From: Aquimarina spongiae
GTDB lineage: Bacteria; Bacteroidota; Bacteroidia; Flavobacteriales; Flavobacteriaceae
Length of the DNA stretch: 64,000 bases
Assembly (NCBI RefSeq): GCF_900141785.1
Contig: NZ_FQYP01000003.1
Location: 186,001-250,000 of the forward strand
Direction: 5' to 3'
The notes beneath the pieces were generated by a model. It was not told the DNA's origin. It was given only the letters and a program-made list of their open reading frames with translations, and did not search any database. Numbering within the stretch: position 1 is the first letter of the stretch; each line of letters starts with the position of its first letter. Positions 36,690 to 43,027 of this stretch are shown here, piece after piece. Position numbers and translations under genes: made by a program.

Positions 36690-37463
36690 ATGAATCCAAC
36701 TACAAATTTACAATACGACGGAAGTTTTGATGGGTTCTTAAGTTGTGTATTTGCCGTTTACGAACAAAAAATTTCAGCTCCCGTTATTCAAAAAGAATTT
36801 CAAAATACTGCTGATTTTTTTGCCACCACAGAAACCATATTTACCAACGAACAAAGAGCAAAAAGAGTATGGAAAGCATTTTGCAAAAAAACAACTTCTA
36901 AAGAGCAAAAAGATGTTTTCAAGGTTTTCCTAAGCGAAATTAAAGGAGTAGAGAACACCATATTAAGATATATACAATACACCTTTAAAAATGATTCCTC
37001 TAAAGGCATCGATTTCGGTAATAAGGATATTCTCAAAATTAGCCAAGTAGCACGGATGGTTGATCGGGAAAAACACAGGATGGAGGCATTTGTAAGATTT
37101 CAATTGACTACCGATCAAATCTATGTTTCAACGGTAGAACCTGACTTTAATGTATTGCCATTGATCATCAATCATTTCAAAGATCGATACGCAGATCAAA
37201 AGTGGTTAATTTTTGATATGAAACGCAAGTATGGAATCTTTTATGATTTAATTTCGGTCGACACTGTCACTTTTGAGCATAAAGAAGAGCATATTCTCAA
37301 AAAAATATCCGACAACTACGATGATAAAGAAAGTGAATTCCAACAGTTATGGGATACTTATTATAAAAATGTAAATATCAAATCCAGAAAAAACACCAAA
37401 CTTCATCTTCAACACTTACCCAAAAGGTATTGGAAATATCTGACTGAAAAAAAACCTCAATAA
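36690..37463 (+). CDS. TIGR03915-family putative DNA repair partner of the radical SAM protein
   Basis: The 257-aa protein begins YDGSFDGFLSCVFAVYEQK and continues with FETTADF-type and RVWKAFCKK segments, RMVDREKHRMEAFVRFQ and HHLP-like QHLPKRYWKYLTEK. This is the pattern of TIGR03915 proteins, which are always neighbours of the radical SAM gene. It starts 15 bases after the radical SAM stop codon. Its biochemical role is unknown; it may hold the substrate or scaffold the complex. No UDG domain is present in this copy. Confidence 0.9.
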   Translation: MNPTTNLQYDGSFDGFLSCVFAVYEQKISAPVIQKEFQNTADFFATTETIFTNEQRAKRVWKAFCKKTTSKEQKDVFKVFLSEIKGVENTILRYIQYTFKNDSSKGIDFGNKDILKISQVARMVDREKHRMEAFVRFQLTTDQIYVSTVEPDFNVLPLIINHFKDRYADQKWLIFDMKRKYGIFYDLISVDTVTFEHKEEHILKKISDNYDDKESEFQQLWDTYYKNVNIKSRKNTKLHLQHLPKRYWKYLTEKKPQ

Positions 37464-37627
37464 CCTTCATTTCTACTCTATTTACCACAGTTTACCTGTG
37501 AAAACACCACAAAAAACAGGCTGTTTTAATCATAAAGTGTGGATTTTTTCCCCACCAATATTTTCAAAAAAACGAAATAAAACACTATGTTTGACGTTAA
37601 GTAACCAATTAACTATATCTATTTATT

Positions 37628-37972
37628 ATGAAAAAATTTTTTCTAGGAGCTTTGGCTCTAATGTTCGCTGTATCGGTAACATCTTGTAGAGAAACTGCTA
37701 ATAAAGCAGAAGAAGCTGCAACTGAAGCTGCAGCTGAGGCTACTGAAGCTGCTGAGGCCGCAACTGAGGCTGCTGGTGAAGCAGTTGAGGCTGCAAAAGA
37801 CGCTGCTGATGAAGCTGTGGATGCTGCAAAGGATGCTGCTGGTGAAGCTGTAGACGCTGCAAAAGACGCTGCTGGTGAGGCAGTAGATGCTGCAAAAGAT
37901 GCTGCAACTGACGCTGTAAAAGAAGGTACCGAAAAAGCATCAGATGCTGTGAAGGATGCCTTAAAACAGTAA
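37628..37972 (+). CDS. Alanine-rich lipoprotein with 11-residue helical repeats
   Basis: The 114-aa protein has a lipoprotein signal ending SVTSC (Cys20) and a mature part made almost only of Ala, Glu, Asp, Lys, Val and Gly in an 11-residue rhythm (AVDAAKDAAGE). Such repeats form long amphipathic helices, as in LEA-like or apolipoprotein-like proteins. It should be anchored in a membrane and extend into the periplasm. A candidate promoter (TTTG 37590-37593, TATATCTA 37614-37621) precedes it and a strong terminator follows. Function is unknown; a stabilising or membrane-coating role is speculation. Confidence 0.85.
   Translation: MKKFFLGALALMFAVSVTSCRETANKAEEAATEAAAEATEAAEAATEAAGEAVEAAKDAADEAVDAAKDAAGEAVDAAKDAAGEAVDAAKDAATDAVKEGTEKASDAVKDALKQ
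37781..37912 (+). repeat. Four 33-bp tandem coding repeats
   Basis: Units 37781-37813, 37814-37846, 37847-37879 and 37880-37912 encode variants of AV(D/E)AAKDAA(G/D/T)(E/D). Third-position divergence shows they are not very recent copies. Change in copy number would stay in frame. Confidence 0.85.
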
Positions 37973-37993
37973 TTACTGTTATAAGATTAAAAA

Positions 37994-38027
37994 GAAAGCC
38001 ATCTCAATTGGGATGGCTTTTTTATTT
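37994..38027 (+). terminator. Terminator of the alanine-rich lipoprotein gene
   Basis: AAAGCCATC and GATGGCTTT form a 9-bp stem followed by TTTTTATTTT. Confidence 0.9.
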
Positions 38028-38029
38028 TC

Positions 38030-38599
38030 TCAATCCAACCATTGGATCTTGTTTGCTATAGGTTCTCTTTTCGACTCCAAAGGTTCTTGTTTGTCATAGT
38101 TCCCAACATAAAACAACCCTAAACAACGTTCCCCTTCTTCAAAGTCAAAAAACTCCCCCATATAATCAATCAACTTTGGGCTACTCCAATAACATCCCAC
38201 ATCGTGAGCAGCACAGGTAAGCCACATATTTTGTACTGCCATTGCCGTTGATGCTACCTCTTCCCACTCTGGTACCCTTTCTTTCAAGTCTCTTTGCATA
38301 CATATCGCTATAATTACATTGGCAGATTTGCAATTATTGATAATTTTTTTGTGCTTAAAAGGTGAAAAATCAATATCCGGAGTAATATCGGTGTAGGTAT
38401 CCGACAAAAATTTACCTAATCGATCTTTAGCCTCTCCCCTCAACACTTTAAACCGCCAAGGTTCTGTTAATCGATGTGTAGGAGCCCAGTTCGCATTTTC
38501 TAAAAGTTCATTGACTAACTTGTCTGAAACTGGAATATTATTATATTGTGGAGGAAAAACGGACCTCCTGTTTTTGATAAGTTCACTAATATCCTTCAT
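38030..38599 (-). CDS. Nitroreductase family flavoprotein
   Basis: The 189-aa protein is a NAD(P)H/FMN-dependent nitroreductase-fold enzyme: LIKNRRSVFPPQY, LENANWAPTHRLTEPWRFKVL (FMN phosphate/Arg contacts), AAHDVGCYWSS and LGLFYVGNYD. The natural substrate is unknown (quinones or nitro-aromatics are common guesses). It is convergent with the lipoprotein gene across a terminator and divergent from the methyltransferase gene. Start ATG 38599 gives MKDISELIKNRRSV, a normal N terminus. Confidence 0.92.
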   Translation of the reverse strand: MKDISELIKNRRSVFPPQYNNIPVSDKLVNELLENANWAPTHRLTEPWRFKVLRGEAKDRLGKFLSDTYTDITPDIDFSPFKHKKIINNCKSANVIIAICMQRDLKERVPEWEEVASTAMAVQNMWLTCAAHDVGCYWSSPKLIDYMGEFFDFEEGERCLGLFYVGNYDKQEPLESKREPIANKIQWLD

Positions 38600-38670
38600 A
38601 CAATTTTGTTTTCTGTAAAGTTACCACTATTATTTAGACCAATTCTAAAATACAAAGTTAAATACCTATT

Positions 38671-39381
38671 GTGAATCCAAAAGTTAGACTAAACATTTCT
38701 GAACAATTAGATGACCTATCCCTTTCTGGTAAAGTCCTTGAAGACACCTTATCTAGCTTAGGAACTATCAATTCAATTTTTGGAAATCATCGACAGCTAA
38801 CCCGATCCGTACTGAAGTATTGTAGCAACAAGAAGTATAAAGAAAATATTCATATAGTGGATTTGGGATGCGGCGGTGGAGACAGTCTGCGTTATCTTTC
38901 CAAACAACTACTGCAAAAGAATATTAACGCATCATATACCGGAATCGATGGGAACCCTAAAAGTATTGAGTTTGCTAAAAAAAATACCCCTCACCAAAAT
39001 TCCATACAATTTTTGGTTGCCGATATCCTCTCTCCTACATTTGAAATTCCGGAATGTGATATCTTAATTAGCAGCCACTTTATATATCATTTTGATAATC
39101 AAAAACTTGCAGATTTTTTAAAAAAAATCCAGCCCAAAAACGTAAAACATATTATTTTTAGCGAGTTGTATCGAAGTCCTATAGCTTATTTTCTCTTTAA
39201 AATTGCTAGCCGTCTTCTCCCCATTTCAGAAATGGCAAAAAAAGATGGTTTAGTAGCAATTCAAAGAGCATTTACCAAAAAAGAACTTGAAATGATCATT
39301 CGACAAGGAAACGTAGAAGATTATATTATACGGAAAAAACCTTTTTTCAGAATGATCGCAACCCTTGATCTACCCTCATAA
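38671..39381 (+). CDS. Class I SAM-dependent methyltransferase
   Basis: The 236-aa protein has the SAM-binding loop HIVDLGCGGGDSLRY (~residue 68), the acidic second strand GIDGNPKSIEFAK and IISSHFIYHF. No ATG gives a full N terminus, so GTG 38671 is used; the ISEQLDDLSLSGKVLEDTL start resembles a known family that often accompanies type III polyketide synthases. No such synthase is here. A small membrane protein gene follows after 2 bases, so they are co-transcribed. Confidence 0.85.
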   Translation: MNPKVRLNISEQLDDLSLSGKVLEDTLSSLGTINSIFGNHRQLTRSVLKYCSNKKYKENIHIVDLGCGGGDSLRYLSKQLLQKNINASYTGIDGNPKSIEFAKKNTPHQNSIQFLVADILSPTFEIPECDILISSHFIYHFDNQKLADFLKKIQPKNVKHIIFSELYRSPIAYFLFKIASRLLPISEMAKKDGLVAIQRAFTKKELEMIIRQGNVEDYIIRKKPFFRMIATLDLPS

Positions 39382-39383
39382 AC

Positions 39384-39806
39384 ATGAAACAATTTTTTAC
39401 AAACCAACTTCAGACTCTGAAAAGCACACCTAAAACACTTTTACTTACCTATATCATTATTTATTTCTGTTGGGGACTAGGTATGAATCAGTTTGGTGCA
39501 GAAATGGAGATTGCCCGATTTTCGTATTGGTGGCAAGTCATTACATGTTATATTTTATACATGGTACCCATTTCTATACTGCTCAAAGAGTACAGCTTTT
39601 TTAATCAATATGCATACGGATTGGTTGCCATGGGTATTTTGGAGTTTTTAGGATATTGGCTACAAACCTCTTATGTCTATCCAAACAACATATTGGATCA
39701 ACTGTTTAACCCACAAAACTTCAGTTTGGGAATGGCATTATTTTTTGCATTGTATTTTCCTGCAGGGAATTGGCTGGTAGCCAAAGTACACCGACTTATT
39801 TTTTAG
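39384..39806 (+). CDS. Small integral membrane protein
   Basis: The 140-aa protein has about four hydrophobic helices (TLLLTYIIIYFCWGLG, WWQVITCYILYMVPISILL, GLVAMGILEFLGYW, MALFFALYFPAGNWLVA). I do not recognise a family. It begins 2 bases after the methyltransferase stop and its last 11 bases overlap the convergent pentapeptide-repeat gene. A role in handling the methyltransferase product (for example a lipid) is possible but unsupported. Confidence 0.75.
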   Translation: MKQFFTNQLQTLKSTPKTLLLTYIIIYFCWGLGMNQFGAEMEIARFSYWWQVITCYILYMVPISILLKEYSFFNQYAYGLVAMGILEFLGYWLQTSYVYPNNILDQLFNPQNFSLGMALFFALYFPAGNWLVAKVHRLIF

Positions 39807-40923
39807 GAACAAGAACAAATTGTTGTTTACCTTGCTTTTTTACTCGGTATCTACTAGCGATATCACCAGCACCTTCTACATCACAGGTATCATCGATATA
39901 ATCAATCCAATCCTGACGATCTACAATGGCATTATCCAAAATAGCATCGGTTAGCTTGGCTTTATCAAATTTAGCCCCCCATAAGGTAGCTTCTGAAAGA
40001 TCTGCTCCTGTAAGGTCCGCTCCGTACAAATTGGCATGGGTAAGATCCGCACTTAATAGCTCTGCCCTTTTAAGGTTTGCCTGATGTAGTTTTGACCTTT
40101 TTAGATTCGCATCCGAAAGATTAATTTTACTCATCTCTGCTTCCTTAAGTTCTGCTCTTTCGAGATTAGAAGCAGGCATTTGTGCTTCAGTGAAATTAGC
40201 GTAGTTCAATCGTGCGTATTTTAAATTTGAACCAGAACCTAAATTTACTTTCTTGAGATACGTATAGTCAAAGTCCGCAGAGTTTAGGATATCCTGTGAT
40301 GATTCTGCTCCCAAGTCACTTTTCAAAATACTGAAAAGCAATTGACCTCTTTCTGGACTAACCGGTGTTTCAATCAGTTCACCATCTTCTATAAATTGAT
40401 AAGGTTTCATGGCCATGCATAATCCAATAATCCGAGCTTCTAGAGTCTTACTAATGTTACGCCCACCGGATCCTTTGTATTTTAATTCTTCATTCAGATC
40501 AGCCAATACATCCCCCATTACAAAAACTAAAGAGGATCTTCTATCCGCCTCGACCAAATTATTTTGACTGGTGATCAGTTTATTCTGATTGACTAATAGT
40601 TTGGTTTGAAAAATTAAAACCGCTGCAGGAATTACTCCTACCATAAACGCAAACAGTCCTATACGAGTAACTCTCCATATCACACTAGAAGAAACATCAG
40701 AAACTGTATCTACAGATACCGTTTTATACTCTTTATACTCATTAATTGCGTTGCTAATGCTCTTTTTAAGACGTTTCCCAAAGAGTGGAGTACTTGATTT
40801 TTTGAGCAACCATAGCCTAAATCTTTTCTTCTTTTGTTTTCCTTGACTGATCTTATCAAGCTTATCCTGAAGAATCTTATTTTCGGTTTTTAACCTTTCG
40901 ATATATTCTTGTTCGTTGTTCAC
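39796..40923 (-). CDS. Membrane-anchored pentapeptide-repeat protein
   Basis: The 375-aa protein starts with a coiled-coil (IERLKTENKILQDKLDKIS), then a membrane helix (~residues 87-107, IGLFAFMVGVIPAAVLIFQT), followed by a helical linker. Pentapeptide repeats of the A(D/N)LxX type (~225-320: YANFTEAQM, ADLTHANLYGADLTGADLS) follow. Such repeats form right-handed quadrilateral helices; some mimic DNA, but membrane-linked ones usually have unknown roles. It appears monocistronic. Confidence 0.88.
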   Translation of the reverse strand: MNNEQEYIERLKTENKILQDKLDKISQGKQKKKRFRLWLLKKSSTPLFGKRLKKSISNAINEYKEYKTVSVDTVSDVSSSVIWRVTRIGLFAFMVGVIPAAVLIFQTKLLVNQNKLITSQNNLVEADRRSSLVFVMGDVLADLNEELKYKGSGGRNISKTLEARIIGLCMAMKPYQFIEDGELIETPVSPERGQLLFSILKSDLGAESSQDILNSADFDYTYLKKVNLGSGSNLKYARLNYANFTEAQMPASNLERAELKEAEMSKINLSDANLKRSKLHQANLKRAELLSADLTHANLYGADLTGADLSEATLWGAKFDKAKLTDAILDNAIVDRQDWIDYIDDTCDVEGAGDIASRYRVKKQGKQQFVLVPKK

Positions 40924-40984
40924 TTGTCTAGGGGATTTGGATTTTAAACGCTTAAGATATAAAAGATATTATGACATAAAAAAA

Positions 40985-41019
40985 GAAAGCCTGATTTATC
41001 AGGGATAAAAAAGGCTTTC
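40985..41019 (-). terminator. Terminator of the 73-aa gene
   Basis: GAAAGCC and GGCTTTC form a 7-bp outer stem with an inner CCTGAT/ATCAGG hairpin possible. A T-run is present on the minus strand. It lies between the 73-aa gene and the pentapeptide-repeat gene. Confidence 0.65.
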
Positions 41020-41053
41020 TTCAAAACATAAAGGTATCCAACAAATACTGAAC

Positions 41054-41275
41054 TTAATTTAAGTACGTTGCGATATCACTAGCGATATCTTCGACCAGTG
41101 AGGATTTTTCTTCTTCATCAATCTGATTTACAATTTTGATTAGTAAATGCACATATCCTTTTACATATTCCCTTTTAAACTCATCGCTCACGTACTCTTT
41201 ACCCTCAACCACAATGAACGTAATCAAGTTTCGTATGATTAATCTTATTTCGGCAATGCTCAAATCCTCTTTCAT
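41054..41275 (-). CDS. Small cytosolic helical protein
   Basis: The 73-aa protein (MKEDLSIAEIRLIIRNLITF...) is acidic and helix-rich with no signal or motif. The reading frame is supported by coding-like residue composition and a terminator after its stop. It lies upstream of the pentapeptide-repeat gene on the same strand but is separated by that terminator. Function unknown. Confidence 0.6.
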   Translation of the reverse strand: MKEDLSIAEIRLIIRNLITFIVVEGKEYVSDEFKREYVKGYVHLLIKIVNQIDEEEKSSLVEDIASDIATYLN

Positions 41276-41416
41276 CTTATTGATTTTTAGAACTTTCCGA
41301 TGGAAAATGTGGTTAAAGAGGTATTAAAGTACTTTTGGAAACCATAAAAAAAGAAAATGAGGCGTAATTAATCCGCGATTTTCGATAAAAAACACATTTC
41401 ATCGTTTTTTGAGGAA

Positions 41417-41448
41417 TTGACATTTACCCTTCTTATTTATTACTTTTG
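41417..41448 (+). promoter_or_regulatory. Promoter of the 150-aa lipoprotein gene
   Basis: TTG (41417-41419), 21-nt spacer and perfect -7 TACTTTTG (41441-41448) lie 29 bases before ATG 41478. Confidence 0.65.
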
Positions 41449-41477
41449 TAATAGATCCAACCAAATACAAAGCTTCT

Positions 41478-41930
41478 ATGAAAAATGTATTTTTTTATAG
41501 CATACTCATTTTATTGACTTTTATTTCCTGTGGTAAAAACGAAAAAGGAACCACCTCAACCTCCTCGTCTGCAGAAGAGGAAACCGGTGTAGTCATCAAA
41601 GACACCTTATTTTATCTGTATGAAACCACTGCTCAATCTTCGGATCAACAAGAAGTAAACTTAAATGTCATTTATCGATTTATCGTAAAAGGAGCCGCCG
41701 AAGAAACTATTGAAGAAAAAACAATCGAAGATCTTAATACCACTGAGATCAAACCCGCAGTAACCGAATATCTAAGAAAACTGATCAAAAAATATCCCAA
41801 AGCCGATTTAAGAACACTAAAGGATCAGATTGAGTTGTCTAAAATCAATAAAAATTTAAGCAATAAACATCCGGTAGAAATCATAAGTCTCAAACCCACC
41901 GTAAAGTTTAAAGAACTCATCATTAAATAG
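41478..41930 (+). CDS. Lipoprotein of unknown function
   Basis: The 150-aa protein has a lipobox FISCGKN (Cys ~19) and a low-complexity Ser/Thr/Glu linker (TTSTSSSAEEETG). A compact mixed domain follows (LFYLYETTAQSSDQQEVNLNVIYRFIV...). It should be anchored to a membrane facing the periplasm or surface. No family is recognised. It has its own promoter and a hairpin after the stop, so it appears monocistronic. Confidence 0.75.
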   Translation: MKNVFFYSILILLTFISCGKNEKGTTSTSSSAEEETGVVIKDTLFYLYETTAQSSDQQEVNLNVIYRFIVKGAAEETIEEKTIEDLNTTEIKPAVTEYLRKLIKKYPKADLRTLKDQIELSKINKNLSNKHPVEIISLKPTVKFKELIIK

Positions 41931-41973
41931 ATAACTTATATCTATAGTATAAGATAGTATATACAACCAAAAA

Positions 41974-41994
41974 GCCCTGAGAAAACCTCAGGGC
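41974..41994 (+). terminator. Hairpin after the lipoprotein gene
   Basis: GCCCTGAG and CTCAGGGC form an 8-bp stem with a 5-nt loop. The following tract is A/T-mixed rather than T-only. Confidence 0.65.
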
Positions 41995-42532
41995 ATATAA
42001 GGACTTTGAATACGGAATATCTTTGGCTAATCCCAATAATCAAAATTTCCCTTATTGCAAATTAACAAAAAGCACGCATCAAAAGCAAAAAGTGCTTAAA
42101 AATACACTGCTTTTGATGCGAAAATGACAATTCTGATTCTTTTGCTACCGTAGGAAAAGAAAAAAGGATTTCATTTTTATAAAATACTTTCAATCGTAGA
42201 TAACACCAAATTACCTCTGTTCTTTCAAAAATTGACATCTGTGTCATAACCAACCCTAAGAATTTAACAGAAACAAAAAGGTCATTCACAGAAAAAATTT
42301 AATCTAGACCAAATAAAGTCAGAATATTATCCATGTAGACGTAAAGAATATCAAAAACAGATTGAATAAAGACTTTGGTTCAAATACGGTATCCGAACCT
42401 ATGCAGACCTGATTTTCTTTTTTATGCCTGCTTTGATTTCTTTATTTGTTTACACATAAGAATATCAGACATAACCCATGAGTGTCGTTAAAAGTTCTGG
42501 GATATATATTATTTTTTAAAATCATTTTAATT
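41995..42532. other. Gene-free stretch with a large inverted repeat
   Basis: I see no convincing gene. A perfect 13-bp inverted repeat (CGCATCAAAAGCA at 42075-42087, TGCTTTTGATGCG at 42108-42120) has a 20-nt loop. The base of the left arm, AGCAC at 42071-42075, can instead pair with GTGCT at 42092-42096, giving two competing structures. The remainder is A/T-rich, with no perfect TAnnTTTG box before the small-peptide gene. Confidence 0.5.
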
Positions 42533-42739
42533 ATGAAAAAATCCATTTTAAAATTAGGTAAGGCTTTAACCAAAGTAGAACAAAAAAAAGTAACAGGAGG
42601 AATACGAGAATGTCAACAATTTATTCATGGTACTACTCCCCAATCTTGTCAATCATTAAACGGACATTATTTCTCTGATGGAAGATGCCTGGTTACTATA
42701 CCAAATTGTGGCCCAACTCTATCTTACACTTCTTGTTAA
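42533..42739 (+). CDS. Double-glycine-leader peptide precursor (RiPP/bacteriocin-like)
   Basis: The 68-aa precursor has a 23-residue leader (KKSILKLGKALTKVEQKKVTGG) that matches the Bacteroidetes pattern of charged amphipathic leader ending in Gly-Gly. A 45-residue core with five cysteines follows. Such leaders are normally removed by C39-peptidase ABC exporters; none is seen in this window. The start is ATG 42533; an upstream GTG frame would add a hydrophobic stretch not seen in such precursors. Modification enzymes are not obvious next to it. Confidence 0.72.
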   Translation: MKKSILKLGKALTKVEQKKVTGGIRECQQFIHGTTPQSCQSLNGHYFSDGRCLVTIPNCGPTLSYTSC

Positions 42740-42816
42740 CTTTTCCTAAATGCCTTGTTGAGCTATTACAGTTAACTCAACAAAATATTGATGATAGCAA
42801 ATAGACTTTAGGTACA

Positions 42817-42848
42817 GAAAACCCTGATAAATTGTATCAGGGTTTTTG
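42817..42848 (+). terminator. Terminator of the small-peptide gene
   Basis: ACCCTGATA and TATCAGGGT form a 9-bp stem extended by A/T pairs and followed by TTTTGG. It lies ~80 bases after the stop. Confidence 0.85.
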
Positions 42849-42874
42849 GTATTTTTTGAAAGGTTAAGCATTAA

Positions 42875-43027
42875 TGTTTTTACTTAGAATTAAATGCAGC
42901 CATTTCTCAAGAAACAAACCGTCAATACGACAAACCTTTAACACAAACACTTGTCATTGTTGATCAACCAGGAAAATGTACATGGCTAGATCCATTCTTT
43001 GTAAAACGAAAACAAATACTTTTTTAA
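42875..43027 (+). pseudogene. Possible remnant: C-terminal fragment of an unidentified protein
   Basis: A 50-codon open frame with no start codon reads plausibly as protein (NAAISQETNRQYDKPL..., then TLVIVDQPGKCTWLD, PFFVKRKQILF, stop). It lacks an upstream coding extension because a stop lies at 42872-42874. I do not recognise the parent family. It could also be chance. It overlaps the stop codon of the receptor gene by three bases. Confidence 0.3.

Noticed and set aside
37781-37912. CRISPR-like appearance of regular 33-bp repeats
   Set aside because: The repeats are directly adjacent, without spacers, are codon-phased and encode an 11-residue motif; no cas genes are near.
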